A stretch of DNA of 64,000 bases, from the NCBI GenBank assembly GCA_017613735.1, contig JAGADF010000010.1:106183-170182 (forward strand). Direction: 5' to 3'. Under the pieces are notes generated by a model. It made no database searches and had not been told where the DNA came from. It worked only from the letters and a program-made list of their open reading frames with translations. Positions 24,952 through 34,365 of this stretch are shown in pieces; the first letter of the stretch is position 1; every line of letters begins with the position of its first letter. The translations under genes were made by a program, and so were the position numbers. Source of the DNA: Clostridia bacterium. Its GTDB lineage: Bacteria; Bacillota; Clostridia; Oscillospirales; Acutalibacteraceae.

Positions 24952-25666
24952 AATAACGGCAAAGGACTTTATAATAAACGCGTTTTTTCCTAAAAGGTGC
25001 GAGCTGTGCGGAAAGGTTATCAATCCGCATTACGACCTGTGCCCGGAATGCGAAAGCGGGGACTTTTATATCAAAAACGAAATCTGCGCGCTTTGCGGAG
25101 TTGAAAAGGAATACTGCGTTTGTAAAAAGCGGAAGAATTCCTATTCAATGATTTGTTCGCCTTTTTATTATGAGGGCGGGGCAAAGACGGCTGTCCTTAA
25201 GCTTAAATTCGGCGAAAACAGGCAGTATGCGAAAAGTCTTGCGAAATATATGGCTGCCTGCGTCAACGAAAGATATCAGGGGATTGATATTGACGAAATA
25301 GCCTTTGTCCCGATGACTAAAAGGCAGATAAAGGAGCGTTCCTTCAACCAGAGCGAGCTGCTTGCGGACGAAATCGGAAAACTGATAAATAAACCCGTCA
25401 GAAAGTATCTGTGTAAGGTTTTTGAAACCAAACAGCAGCACACGCTGAAAGAAAGCCTGAGAAAAGGCAACGTGCTCGGCGCGTATGACACAAAGGTAAA
25501 AGACGCCGTTTCGCCGCAGGGCAAAACAGTTCTTCTCTGCGACGATATTATGACTACGGGCGCGACTCTTAACGAGTGCGCTAAAATGCTTCGTCTTGCG
25601 GGCGCAAAGGACGTTGTGTGCGTTGCCGCCGCAATAACGAAAAAGCGAGTTGACAAAACCGATTAA
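24944..25666 (+). CDS. comF: ComF family protein (phosphoribosyltransferase-like)
   Basis: Protein of 240 aa with the double zinc-ribbon start (CELCGKV, CPEC, CALCG, CVCKK) and a C-terminal phosphoribosyltransferase fold with the PRPP loop VLLCDDIMTTGATLNECA. ComF proteins are linked to DNA uptake or processing of incoming single-stranded DNA. It overlaps recD2 by 8 bases, a pairing common in Clostridia and consistent with a shared DNA-processing role. Its 3' end contains the -35 box of the valS promoter. Confidence 0.9.
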   Translation: MGKITAKDFIINAFFPKRCELCGKVINPHYDLCPECESGDFYIKNEICALCGVEKEYCVCKKRKNSYSMICSPFYYEGGAKTAVLKLKFGENRQYAKSLAKYMAACVNERYQGIDIDEIAFVPMTKRQIKERSFNQSELLADEIGKLINKPVRKYLCKVFETKQQHTLKESLRKGNVLGAYDTKVKDAVSPQGKTVLLCDDIMTTGATLNECAKMLRLAGAKDVVCVAAAITKKRVDKTD

Positions 25667-25678
25667 AGGTGTTAATAT
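25650..25678 (+). promoter_or_regulatory. Promoter of the T-box-valS operon
   Basis: TTGACA, 17-base spacer, TAATAT; the -35 box lies inside the last codons of comF. Transcription should start near 25685. Confidence 0.85.
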
Positions 25679-25683
25679 ACTTT

Positions 25684-25912
25684 AAAATATATAAAAGCTG
25701 TGAAGAGGAATAAGGTATTATTACCGCTTTAAGAGAGCTGTCGGTCGGTGTAAGACAGCGCGGTATCTACCGTCGTCGCCCCGGAGCTTCTTTGCCGATA
25801 TGTAGGCAAAGACGGCAAACCGCCGTTATCGGTTTTGAGCGGCCCGTTTTACGGGCAATTTGAGTGGTACCACGGATTTTATTCGCCTCATACTTTCGTA
25901 TGAGGTTTTTTA
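25684..25912 (+). promoter_or_regulatory. T-box riboswitch sensing tRNA-Val
   Basis: The leader shows stem I elements (AGGAATAAGG, GAGAG, GCTGTC...GACAGC closing GGTGTAAG), the canonical T-box AGTGGTACCAC at 25864-25874 and a terminator hairpin CCTCATAC/GTATGAGG followed by a T-run (25886-25919). By alignment of spacing with the Bacillus glyQS leader the specifier codon is GTC at 25775-25777, valine, matching valS. The bulge TGGT would pair with ACCA, fitting a tRNA with discriminator A. Uncharged tRNA-Val would stabilise the antiterminator and allow transcription of valS and folC. Confidence 0.94.
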
Positions 25913-25931
25913 TTTTTTTGGAGGGAAAACA

Positions 25932-28637
25932 ATGCGAAAGGACCTTGCAACAAAATACGATCCCAAAGACGTTGAGGAACGTATTTATGCCGAATGGTTA
26001 AAAAACAAGTATTTCCACGCTCGCCGCGAGGAGGGTAAAAAGACTTATACAATAGTCATTCCGCCCCCGAACATCACCGGCCAGCTTCATATGGGACACG
26101 CGCTTGACAATACTTTACAGGACATTCTTATCCGCTATCACCGTATGGCGGGTTATGATACCCTGTGGCTTCCCGGCACCGACCACGCGTCAATAGCCAC
26201 CGAGGCGAAAATAGTCGAGACTATGCGCAAGGAAGGCGTTACCAAGGAAGACCTCGGAAGAGATAAATTCCTTGAAAGAGCCTGGGCATGGAAAGAACAG
26301 TACGGCGGAAGAATTATTGAACAGCTTAAAAAGCTCGGTTCGTCCTGCGACTGGGACAGAGAACGCTTTACTCTTGACGAGGGCTGCTCAAGAGCCGTAA
26401 GAGAGGTTTTCGTTAATCTCTACAATAAGGATTTGATTTACAGGGGCAACAGAATGGTAAACTGGTGCCCGCACTGCAACACGTCGATTTCCGACGCCGA
26501 GGTTGAATATGAGGAGCAGCAGGGTAATTTCTGGCATCTTCTCTATCCCGTTAAGGAAACGGGCGAATATCTTGAGCTTGCGACAACCCGTCCCGAAACA
26601 ATGCTCGGCGATACCGCCGTCGCAATCAATGCCGAGGACGAAAGATACAAGCACCTTCACGGCTGCCACGTTATTCTTCCGCTTATCAACAAGGAAATTC
26701 CGATAGTTCTTGACGAGCACGCGGATATGACGAAGGGAACGGGCGTAGTTAAAATTACACCCGCCCACGACCCGAATGACTTTGAGGTCGGCGTTCGCCA
26801 TAATCTTCCTATCGTCCGCACCTTTACCTATGACGGCTATATGACCGGCGCTAAGGAAAAGGCGGAAGCTGACGAATTAATAGCTTCGGGCAAGGCTACT
26901 CAGAATGAGCCCGAGGTTCTTGACTGCGGAAAATATGCGGGTATGACGACTCTTGAAGCGAGAAAGGCGATTTTGGAGGACCTTGAAAAGGGCGGCTATA
27001 TTAAAGAAATTGAGCCGTTAAAGCACGACGTCGGCACCTGCTACCGCTGTAAGACGACGATTGAGCCTATGGTTTCAAAGCAGTGGTTCGTCCGTATGGA
27101 GCCTCTTGCAGGCCCTGCCATGGAAAGCGTTGAAAAGGGCGAAATCAGATTTGTTCCCGACAGATTCAAGAAAAACTATATGAGCTGGATGAGAGGCACA
27201 AGAGACTGGTGCATTTCGCGTCAGCTCTGGTGGGGACACAGAATTCCCGCCTGGTACTGCGACGACTGCGGCGAAACGGTTGTTTCAAAGACTGACGTTG
27301 AAATTTGCCCGAAATGCGGCGGTAAAAATCTCACTCAGGACCCCGACACTCTCGACACATGGTTCTCGTCTGCGCTCTGGCCGTTTTCAACTCTCGGCTG
27401 GCCGGATGAGACAGAAGATTTCAAACACTATTTCCCGACGAATACCCTTGTCACGGGTTATGATATTATCGGTTTCTGGGTAAGCCGAATGATTTTCTCT
27501 TCACTCGCTTACACGGGTAAACCGCCGTTTGACACGGTTCTTATTCACGGCCTTGTCCGTGACGCGCTGGGCAGAAAAATGTCGAAGTCTCTCGGCAACG
27601 GCATTGACCCGCTTGAAATTGTCGATAAATACGGTGCCGACGCATTGAGATTTACTCTTGCAACGGGCAACAGCCCCGGAAACGATATGCGTTTCTCCGA
27701 CGACAGAGTTGAAGCGAGCCGAAATTTCGCAAATAAAATCTGGAACGCATCGAGATATATTCTTATGAATATCTCCGAGGACGAGCCGGATCCCCATATA
27801 CCCGAAAATCTTGCCCTTGAGGACAAGTGGGTATTAAGCCTTTACAACGACCTCGTTAAAGAGGTTACCGAGTCGCTTGACAAATATGAACTCGGCATGG
27901 CTGTTCAGAAGCTCTATGACTTTATCTGGGACATTTTCTGCGACTGGTATATTGAGCTGACAAAAATCAGGCTCAATTCCGATGATGAAAAGGCGAAAGC
28001 GACCGCAAAGGCGGTTCTCGTTTACGTTATGTCGAACACGCTTAAACTGCTTCATCCGTTTATGCCTTTTATCACAGAAGAAATCTGGCAGGCTCTTCCT
28101 CACGAGGGCGATACGATAATGCTTTCACCCTGGGCGGAGTATGACGAAAAGCTCAACTTCGCCGACGAGGAAGCGAAGATGGATAAAATAATGACCGCCA
28201 TCAAGGCAGTCAGAAACCGCAGGGCGGAAATGAACGTCGCCCCGTCAAAGAAGGCTAAGGTTTATATTGAAACCGCATTTGCCGATACGTTCTCCGACGG
28301 CGCGGTATTCTTCAAGCGTCTTGCGTCCGCAAGCGAGGTTGAAATAGGCTCTGCGTTCGACAATATGGACGGCGCGGTTTCGATTATTACTGACAGCGCA
28401 AGAATCTATATTCCGCTTGACGAGCTGGTTGATTTCAAAGCTGAGCTTGAACGCCTTAACAAAGAAAAGGCGGCGGTTCAGAAAGACCTCGACTTTGTCA
28501 GCAATAAGCTCAACAATAAAAACTTTGTCGAAAAGGCTCCCGCGGCGGTTGTCGAGGGCCAGCGCAAAGCGCAGGCGGCGTATCTTGAAAAGATTAAAAT
28601 GCTTGATGAAAGCATTGCAAAACTGGAGAATAAATGA
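25932..28637 (+). CDS. valS: Valyl-tRNA synthetase
   Basis: Protein of 901 aa starting MRKDLATKYDPKDVEERIYA. It is a class I synthetase with the HIGH-type motif PPPNITGQLHMGHALDN, an editing domain (TTRPETMLGDTAVAIN), the KMSKS motif GRKMSKSLGNG and a C-terminal coiled coil. It charges tRNA-Val. The start at 25932 has GGAGGG upstream. The frame continues into the T-box, which is not translated. Confidence 0.98.
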   Translation: MRKDLATKYDPKDVEERIYAEWLKNKYFHARREEGKKTYTIVIPPPNITGQLHMGHALDNTLQDILIRYHRMAGYDTLWLPGTDHASIATEAKIVETMRKEGVTKEDLGRDKFLERAWAWKEQYGGRIIEQLKKLGSSCDWDRERFTLDEGCSRAVREVFVNLYNKDLIYRGNRMVNWCPHCNTSISDAEVEYEEQQGNFWHLLYPVKETGEYLELATTRPETMLGDTAVAINAEDERYKHLHGCHVILPLINKEIPIVLDEHADMTKGTGVVKITPAHDPNDFEVGVRHNLPIVRTFTYDGYMTGAKEKAEADELIASGKATQNEPEVLDCGKYAGMTTLEARKAILEDLEKGGYIKEIEPLKHDVGTCYRCKTTIEPMVSKQWFVRMEPLAGPAMESVEKGEIRFVPDRFKKNYMSWMRGTRDWCISRQLWWGHRIPAWYCDDCGETVVSKTDVEICPKCGGKNLTQDPDTLDTWFSSALWPFSTLGWPDETEDFKHYFPTNTLVTGYDIIGFWVSRMIFSSLAYTGKPPFDTVLIHGLVRDALGRKMSKSLGNGIDPLEIVDKYGADALRFTLATGNSPGNDMRFSDDRVEASRNFANKIWNASRYILMNISEDEPDPHIPENLALEDKWVLSLYNDLVKEVTESLDKYELGMAVQKLYDFIWDIFCDWYIELTKIRLNSDDEKAKATAKAVLVYVMSNTLKLLHPFMPFITEEIWQALPHEGDTIMLSPWAEYDEKLNFADEEAKMDKIMTAIKAVRNRRAEMNVAPSKKAKVYIETAFADTFSDGAVFFKRLASASEVEIGSAFDNMDGAVSIITDSARIYIPLDELVDFKAELERLNKEKAAVQKDLDFVSNKLNNKNFVEKAPAAVVEGQRKAQAAYLEKIKMLDESIAKLENK

Positions 28638-29869
28638 CATATCAGGACGCCGAAAACTATGTTCATTCCCTTTTGAAATTCGGTATAAAACCGGGGCTTG
28701 AACGTATAAACGAATTGCTCTCTCTCTGCGGTAATCCGCAGGGAGATTTGCGCTTTGTCCACGTTGCGGGCACTAACGGAAAGGGCACAACCTCGACCTT
28801 TATTGCGAATATTCTTTCGGAAGCGGGCTATAAGACGGGGCTTTTCACTTCGCCCTATGTCAAGGATTTTCTTGAAAGGATTCAGATTGACGGCAAACCC
28901 GTTTCGAAACGCACTTTCGCTTATGCCGCCGAAACAGTCAGGCAGGCGGTTGAAAAAATGAAAGAACAGCCGACCGAATTTGAGGTTATAACGGCGGCTG
29001 CGATGCTCTGCTATAAGAAGGAAAAATGCGATATAGTTGTTCTTGAGGTAGGTCTCGGCGGACGTTATGACGCGACTAATATTATCGGCACTCCGCTTTG
29101 TTGCGTCATTACTTCAGTTTCGCTTGACCACACTCAGATTTTAGGCGATACCGTTTCAAAAATCGCTTCTGAAAAATGCGGAATTATAAAGGAAGACGGG
29201 ATTACCGTAACCTCGTCAAATCAGAATAAGGACGCGCTTGAGGTCATTGAAAAGACGGCTGAAGAAAAGAACAATAAGCTTATAATTTCCGACTTTTCCG
29301 ACGCGGTAATTATTAAAGAAGGTCTTGACGGAACCGAATTTTTATACAATAATAAAAAGTATAAGATAGCTCTTACGGGCGCCCATCAGGTTGAAAACGC
29401 GCTCAACGCCGTTGAAGCGGCGAAAACCATTGAGGGCGTAAGTGAAAAGAATATTAAAGACGGTCTTAAGAAAACCGTTTTACCCGCGAGGATGCAGATT
29501 ATAAACACCCGTCCGCTGACCGTTCTTGACGGCGGTCATAACGAGGGCTGCGCTCTCGCTCTTGAAAGAGTTCTTGAAAAATTCGTAAAAAAGGACATTC
29601 ACCTTGTTATAGGCATGATGGCTGACAAGGACTGCGAAAAATACCTGAGTATTATTCTTCCGCTTTGTAAATCCGTTACAACGGTTATGCCTGACAATCC
29701 CAGGTCAATTCCGGCAAAGGATTTAGCGGCTCTTGCGAAAAAATACTGCAATAACGTATTTGTCGCCTCGACGCCGAAAAAAGCGAAAAACCTGGCGGAA
29801 AAGAACGCCGGTGAAAACGGCGCGGTGGTAATATGCGGCTCGTTTTATCTTGCGGGCGAATACCTTTAA
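28634..29869 (+). CDS. folC: Folylpolyglutamate synthase / dihydrofolate synthase
   Basis: Protein of 411 aa of the Mur ligase superfamily. P-loop VAGTNGKGTTSTF near residue 48, LFTSPYVKDFLERIQIDG, LEVGLGGRYDATNI and SLDHTQILGDT follow the FolC pattern. It adds glutamate to folates and perhaps to dihydropteroate. It overlaps valS by 4 bases (ATGA), the common valS-folC arrangement of Firmicutes, so its level is tied to the T-box. Confidence 0.95.
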   Translation: MTYQDAENYVHSLLKFGIKPGLERINELLSLCGNPQGDLRFVHVAGTNGKGTTSTFIANILSEAGYKTGLFTSPYVKDFLERIQIDGKPVSKRTFAYAAETVRQAVEKMKEQPTEFEVITAAAMLCYKKEKCDIVVLEVGLGGRYDATNIIGTPLCCVITSVSLDHTQILGDTVSKIASEKCGIIKEDGITVTSSNQNKDALEVIEKTAEEKNNKLIISDFSDAVIIKEGLDGTEFLYNNKKYKIALTGAHQVENALNAVEAAKTIEGVSEKNIKDGLKKTVLPARMQIINTRPLTVLDGGHNEGCALALERVLEKFVKKDIHLVIGMMADKDCEKYLSIILPLCKSVTTVMPDNPRSIPAKDLAALAKKYCNNVFVASTPKKAKNLAEKNAGENGAVVICGSFYLAGEYL

Positions 29870-29893
29870 GAGAAAGCAAAAGGAGTGATAATT

Positions 29894-31537
29894 ATGAAAA
29901 ATAAAATATTGCTTCTTTTAACGGCTGTCATTCTGGCGGCTTTGTTCCTTATGCCCGTTACCGCGTTTGCCGAAGAAGGCGACGGCGTAACCGAACCCGA
30001 AACCGAACAGACAACCGAACCCGAAACCGAGCCTTACGTCCCGTATGAATTGACGCTTAAAAAGACGGGCATTAACATAGGCCTCGGCGAAAGCCTTTCG
30101 GCATATTCGCTTATAACCAACGCCGATAAAAAAGAAAAGGCTTTTAATTTTACAAGCTCCGACGACAGTATTCTTCTCGTCGATTTTGACGGAAGATTCA
30201 AGGGTATCGGCATAGGTCAGGCGGATTTGATTATTTCCGAGTGGCTTGAAACCGAAACGGTTGACGAAACGACCGGCGAAACGGTTAAGGAGATTAAAGA
30301 GAACGAACTCGGAAGAGTCGCCGTCAACGTCAGAAAAGAGCCTGATTCGATTAAGCTTAACGCGACCTGTCTTGCACTCGGCATAGGCGAAAAATACGAC
30401 CTGAACGTCGCTACGAAAAACGGAAGCGCGTACGGAAGAACGTTCACCTCGTCAGATAAAACCGTCGCCACCGTTTCTTCGGGCGGAATTATTACCCCGA
30501 AAAAGACGGGAACGGTAAAAATAAAGGCAAGCATTTATGACGGCAAAACGGTCACCTGCACAGTAACCGTCACAAAAAAGCCCGTCACCTTTAAAATCAC
30601 TAACAGCAACACGAAAGTTCAGAAAGGCTCGACTAATCATAAAATGACCTATAAGGTCAGCGACAGCACTTTGAAAGTTAAGCCCGTTTATTCGGTCGGC
30701 AGTACAAAGATTGCTAAAATCAGCACGTCCGGCAAGGTTACGGGAGTAAAGACGGGCAAGACTGCCGTGAAAATCAAAACCCAGTACGATAACCTTTACG
30801 CGTCGCAGACAATAACCGTTGTCGACAATGCGCTTTACCTGAATAAGAATTCGGCTCAGCTTGCCCTTGACTGCTCAAACGTAAAGAGAGTAAAGTACGG
30901 CGAATCCTATCAGGGCAGAATGCTCGAGGCGTACGTCATAACCAATAAAAAGACGGGAACGTATGAGAAAACCTTGTTTATGGATTTCGCTGTTCACGGC
31001 TTCGAGGATTCGTATGCAAAGGACGGCAAGGTGCTCGTCAAAGAGGCGAACAGGATTATAGACTATTATTCGTCTCATTCCGAAGAACTTAAAAACTACC
31101 GCCTTGTCATAATTCCGTGCGCGAATCCCGACGGAACTATCGCGGGCAAGAATAATTTAAGAGCCGAAAAGAAAGCCTTCGGCAGATGCACCGCAAATCA
31201 TATTGATATGAACAGGGATTTCAAATCCTTCAAGGCGGTTGAAAGCAAGGCGCTTAAAAAGTATATTGCCAAGTGCGAGCCCGACATTTACCTGAATATG
31301 CACGGCTGGTACGACGAAACGTTAGGCACAAAAAAGCTTAACGGTATAATAATGAACGCTCAGGAGTTTTCAACCCGCAAGGACGGCAAATACGGCTCGT
31401 CATACGGGTATATAATCGGCTTCGTGCGCGACACTTATAAAATTCCCTGCGCTCTTGTCGAATACAAGAGTCCCGACGAGGTTTATCTTGACCGCGACGT
31501 AAAAATGATTAATAATATAATTAAATCATATAAATAA
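29894..31537 (+). CDS. Secreted Ig-like (BIG2) repeat protein with C-terminal M14-type metallocarboxypeptidase domain
   Basis: Protein of 547 aa. Signal peptide MKNKILLLLTAVILAALF..., with likely cleavage after VTAFA. A Glu/Thr/Pro linker follows, then three bacterial Ig-like stretches (about 45-140, 148-225, 228-310) with the TGKATV-like KKTGTVKIKA and VKTGKTAVKI ends. The C-terminal domain (about 320-547) has the M14 pattern: HGFE (HxxE zinc motif), DMNRDF (Asn-Arg), NMHGWYDE (third zinc ligand) and VEYKSPDE (catalytic Glu). It probably trims cell-wall peptides or exogenous peptides. The start at 29894 follows AAGGAG; an in-frame GTG three codons earlier lies in that site. Confidence 0.82.
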   Translation: MKNKILLLLTAVILAALFLMPVTAFAEEGDGVTEPETEQTTEPETEPYVPYELTLKKTGINIGLGESLSAYSLITNADKKEKAFNFTSSDDSILLVDFDGRFKGIGIGQADLIISEWLETETVDETTGETVKEIKENELGRVAVNVRKEPDSIKLNATCLALGIGEKYDLNVATKNGSAYGRTFTSSDKTVATVSSGGIITPKKTGTVKIKASIYDGKTVTCTVTVTKKPVTFKITNSNTKVQKGSTNHKMTYKVSDSTLKVKPVYSVGSTKIAKISTSGKVTGVKTGKTAVKIKTQYDNLYASQTITVVDNALYLNKNSAQLALDCSNVKRVKYGESYQGRMLEAYVITNKKTGTYEKTLFMDFAVHGFEDSYAKDGKVLVKEANRIIDYYSSHSEELKNYRLVIIPCANPDGTIAGKNNLRAEKKAFGRCTANHIDMNRDFKSFKAVESKALKKYIAKCEPDIYLNMHGWYDETLGTKKLNGIIMNAQEFSTRKDGKYGSSYGYIIGFVRDTYKIPCALVEYKSPDEVYLDRDVKMINNIIKSYK

Positions 31538-31597
31538 AAGTGATTCCTGACTCAGGCGAGGAATCTTAAACGAAAAATAAAAAAGGAGTAAAATACA

Positions 31598-31795
31598 ATG
31601 AACGGAAAAAAGCTTACAAAAGGTCACGATAAAATGATAGCCGCCGTCTGCAGCGGTATCGCGGAATACTTTGACATAGACGTAACTCTTGTCAGAGTCG
31701 GTTATGCGCTTCTGACTGCGTTCTTTGCAGGCATACCGGGAATAATCGCTTATATTATTCTCGCGGCGGTTATGCCCGACCCGCTGGATTATTAA
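31598..31795 (+). CDS. PspC-domain small membrane protein
   Basis: Protein of 65 aa beginning MNGKKLTKGHDKMIAAVCSG and running into AEYFDIDVTLVRVGYALLTAFF, the standard PspC domain with one membrane helix and a Pro-rich turn. PspC proteins monitor envelope stress in the phage-shock response; stand-alone short forms in Firmicutes are of unknown function. AAAAAGGAG lies 11 bases upstream. Confidence 0.9.
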   Translation: MNGKKLTKGHDKMIAAVCSGIAEYFDIDVTLVRVGYALLTAFFAGIPGIIAYIILAAVMPDPLDY

Positions 31796-31805
31796 AAATA
31801 GCAAA

Positions 31806-31841
31806 CAAAACCCCTTCGGAATACTCCGAAGGGGTTTTTAT
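31806..31841. terminator. Bidirectional terminator between pspC and the malic enzyme gene
   Basis: Perfect hairpin AAAACCCCTTCGGA/TCCGAAGGGGTTTT with a 4-base loop. Confidence 0.93.
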
Positions 31842-31852
31842 TAAATCTGAAT

Positions 31853-33025
31853 TCAGATTCTTGCTACGCCGTCTTTTCTTGCCGCCTCTGCGACTGCATT
31901 GGCAACTGTATCTTTTACTCTTGAATCGAAAGCATAGGGAAGAATGTACTCTGCATTAAGCTTATCGTCTTCAACAAGAGAAGCGAGAGCATAAGCAGCT
32001 GCAATCTTCATGTTTTCGGTAATCTGACTTGCTCTTACATCAAGCGCTCCGCGGAAGATACCGGGGAATGCAAGAACGTTGTTAACCTGGTTCGGGAAAT
32101 CTGAACGGCCTGTGCAGACAATAGAAGCGCCTGCTTCCTTTGCAAGGTCGGGCATAATCTCGGGAGTCGGGTTAGCCATAGCCATGATAACAGGGTCGGG
32201 CTGCATTGTCTTTATCATTTCCTGAGTGAGTACGCCGGGAGCGGAAACACCGATAAACACATCAGTGCCCTTGATTGCTTCTTCAAGTCCGCCTTTAACC
32301 ATACCGCGGTTTGTAACCTTTGCGATTTCTTCTTTTGCGGGGTTAAGATTTTCCCTGCCCTCATAGATGGCGCCCGTTCTGTCGCAGAGGATAACATCCT
32401 GAAGACCGAGTGTCATAAGAAGCTTTGCTATAGCTGTTCCTGCAGCACCTGCGCCGTTGATCACAGCCTTGCACTCGCTTATCTTTTTGCCCGTAATCTT
32501 GCATGCATTGATAAATGCGGCAGAACAAATAACTGCGGTACCATGCTGATCGTCATGGAAAATCGGTATGTCGCAGATTTCCTTTAATTTACTTTCAATT
32601 TCAAAGCATCTCGGAGCGGAAATATCCTCGAGGTTGATTCCGCCGAAGGAACCTGAAATGTTATATACTGTCTGAACAAATTCATCAACATCCTTTGTTC
32701 TTACACAGATCGGGAAGGCGTCAACTCCGCCGAACTCCTTAAAGAGAACGCATTTGCCTTCCATAACGGGCATGCCTGCTTCCGGTCCTATATCACCGAG
32801 ACCGAGGACGGCGGTTCCGTCGGTTATAACGGCAACCATATTCCAGCGGCGGGTAAGCTCCCAGCTCTTTTTGTAGTCAGCCTGAATTGCGAGGCAGGGC
32901 TCCGCAACGCCGGGTGTATATGCAAGCGAAAGAGCGTCCTTGTTGTCAACCTTTGCGCGGGCAACAACTTCAACCTTGCCCTTCCATTCGCCGTGAAGGC
33001 GAAGTGATTCTTTTCTGTAATCCAT
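31853..33025 (-). CDS. NAD(P)-dependent malic enzyme
   Basis: Protein of 390 aa, the short bacterial malic enzyme type. It contains [12 protein letters not shown] (with the catalytic Tyr), [24 protein letters not shown], the metal-binding FHDDQHGTA and the Rossmann loop [15 protein letters not shown]. It decarboxylates malate to pyruvate with NAD(P) reduction. It lies 21 bases downstream of a malate/lactate dehydrogenase-like gene in the same operon, so the two act on the same node. Confidence 0.95.
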   Translation of the reverse strand: MDYRKESLRLHGEWKGKVEVVARAKVDNKDALSLAYTPGVAEPCLAIQADYKKSWELTRRWNMVAVITDGTAVLGLGDIGPEAGMPVMEGKCVLFKEFGGVDAFPICVRTKDVDEFVQTVYNISGSFGGINLEDISAPRCFEIESKLKEICDIPIFHDDQHGTAVICSAAFINACKITGKKISECKAVINGAGAAGTAIAKLLMTLGLQDVILCDRTGAIYEGRENLNPAKEEIAKVTNRGMVKGGLEEAIKGTDVFIGVSAPGVLTQEMIKTMQPDPVIMAMANPTPEIMPDLAKEAGASIVCTGRSDFPNQVNNVLAFPGIFRGALDVRASQITENMKIAAAYALASLVEDDKLNAEYILPYAFDSRVKDTVANAVAEAARKDGVARI

Positions 33026-33046
33026 AGTTTTACCTTTGCCTTTCAG

Positions 33047-34207
33047 TTATCTTTCAATGTGTGACTTAATCTTCTTCGTTTCGGGATAGGGAACGTAGTT
33101 GTCTTCCCACGGGAACGTGTACTTAAGACCTAATTCGTCTCTTACAGCGTTGATTTCGCCCTGAACGGATTCGTTAATCGGAACGCCGTGAGGCTCTCTC
33201 TGCTTCCAGATTTCATATTCCTTTTCGCCCGCAATATAAATTCTTTCTTCGCCGGGAGCTTTTCTCGAAGCGCGTACCTTGCGGATGATTTCGCCGGTCT
33301 TTTTTCTGCAAAGCTCTTCGCCGAGGAAGTGGTTTGTATCAATGGCAATAAAGAAATGACCGAGATGATAAGGTCTGATATTGCCTTCTTCGTCCTTGCC
33401 GTCAAGGTCCTTGCCGTATGCGCCGTCCTGAAGAACGGAGGAAAGGAATTCAACGAACATAGCGAAGCCGTAACCCTTGTAACCGCCGAGAGCCTCGCCG
33501 ATACCGCCGAGAGTCGTAAGAGCCGCGGAGCCTTCACGAATCTTCTTAAGAGCAACGCCTGCATCGCCTTCAACGGGAGTGCCGTCGATATTGATTATCG
33601 TGCCGGGATGAACGGGCTCGTCAATTCTTGCGTAGTACTCGATTTTACCGTTCTGGGTAATTGAAGTAGCGCAGTCGAAGTTAAAGTCAAACGCTTCGTC
33701 GGACGGAACGCCCAGAGTGAACGGGTTAGTGCCGAACATACCCTCGGTGCCGAGCGTCGGAGCAACCGACGGACGGGCGTTGGTGCCGGTCATACCGATA
33801 CAGCCCTGCTCGGTAGCCATTGATGTATAGTAGCCCGCGATACCGTAGTGGCAGGAGTTGCGGACAACAACCATACCCATACCGTATTTCTTGGCCTTGT
33901 CAATAGCCATCTGCATAGCGCGTGTGCCGATAACCTGACCCATACCGTTGTGACCGTCGACAACCGCAGTTGTCTCAGTCTCTTTAAGAATTTCAAAATT
34001 AGTTGTGGGGGACTGAATGCCCGCCTTGATTCTGTCAAGGTAAATCGGCTTGAATCTGTTGCAGCCGTGGCTTTCAATACCTCTTTTATCCGACTCAAGA
34101 AGAACGTCCGTGCACATCTCGGCTTCTTCTCTCGGAATACCGTAGCCGACAAATGCATCGGTTACAAAATCAGTGATTAAGTTCCAAGGACATACTACTT
34201 TTGGCAT
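33047..34207 (-). CDS. Malate/lactate/ureidoglycolate dehydrogenase family (LDH2/MDH2) oxidoreductase, probable malate dehydrogenase
   Basis: Protein of 386 aa of the Ldh_2/MDH2 family, unrelated to classical Rossmann MDH. Diagnostic parts are ESDKRGIESHGCNRF, VVRNSCHYGIAGYYT with the catalytic His, GTNARPSVAPTLGTEGMFGTNPFTLGVP and the cofactor-binding GYKGYGFAMFVEFLSSVL. The family reduces 2-oxoacids with NAD(P)H; malate is the likely substrate because malic enzyme follows. Ureidoglycolate or lactate cannot be excluded from sequence alone. Confidence 0.88.
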   Translation of the reverse strand: MPKVVCPWNLITDFVTDAFVGYGIPREEAEMCTDVLLESDKRGIESHGCNRFKPIYLDRIKAGIQSPTTNFEILKETETTAVVDGHNGMGQVIGTRAMQMAIDKAKKYGMGMVVVRNSCHYGIAGYYTSMATEQGCIGMTGTNARPSVAPTLGTEGMFGTNPFTLGVPSDEAFDFNFDCATSITQNGKIEYYARIDEPVHPGTIINIDGTPVEGDAGVALKKIREGSAALTTLGGIGEALGGYKGYGFAMFVEFLSSVLQDGAYGKDLDGKDEEGNIRPYHLGHFFIAIDTNHFLGEELCRKKTGEIIRKVRASRKAPGEERIYIAGEKEYEIWKQREPHGVPINESVQGEINAVRDELGLKYTFPWEDNYVPYPETKKIKSHIER

Positions 34208-34248
34208 AACTTGAATCTCCTTTTTTTAATAAAATTTTAACAATCTTT

Positions 34249-34276
34249 ATTATATCATATATTTTATAAAATGCAA
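34249..34276 (-). promoter_or_regulatory. Promoter of the malate dehydrogenase-malic enzyme operon
   Basis: Reverse strand TTGCAT, 16-base spacer, TATAAT, about 42 bases upstream of the start codon, in AT-rich DNA shared with the divergent uxaB gene. Confidence 0.7.
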
Positions 34277-34365
34277 TATTTTTTGTTTTAAAATTAGCTA
34301 TATACAAAATGTTGTGTTTGTGATAAAATAATAATTAATCCATTTTATTATCACGGAGAAACAGT

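Noticed and set aside
25860-25931. In-frame extension upstream of valS
   Set aside because: It runs through the T-box antiterminator/terminator; the ATG at 25932 has a strong ribosome-binding site.
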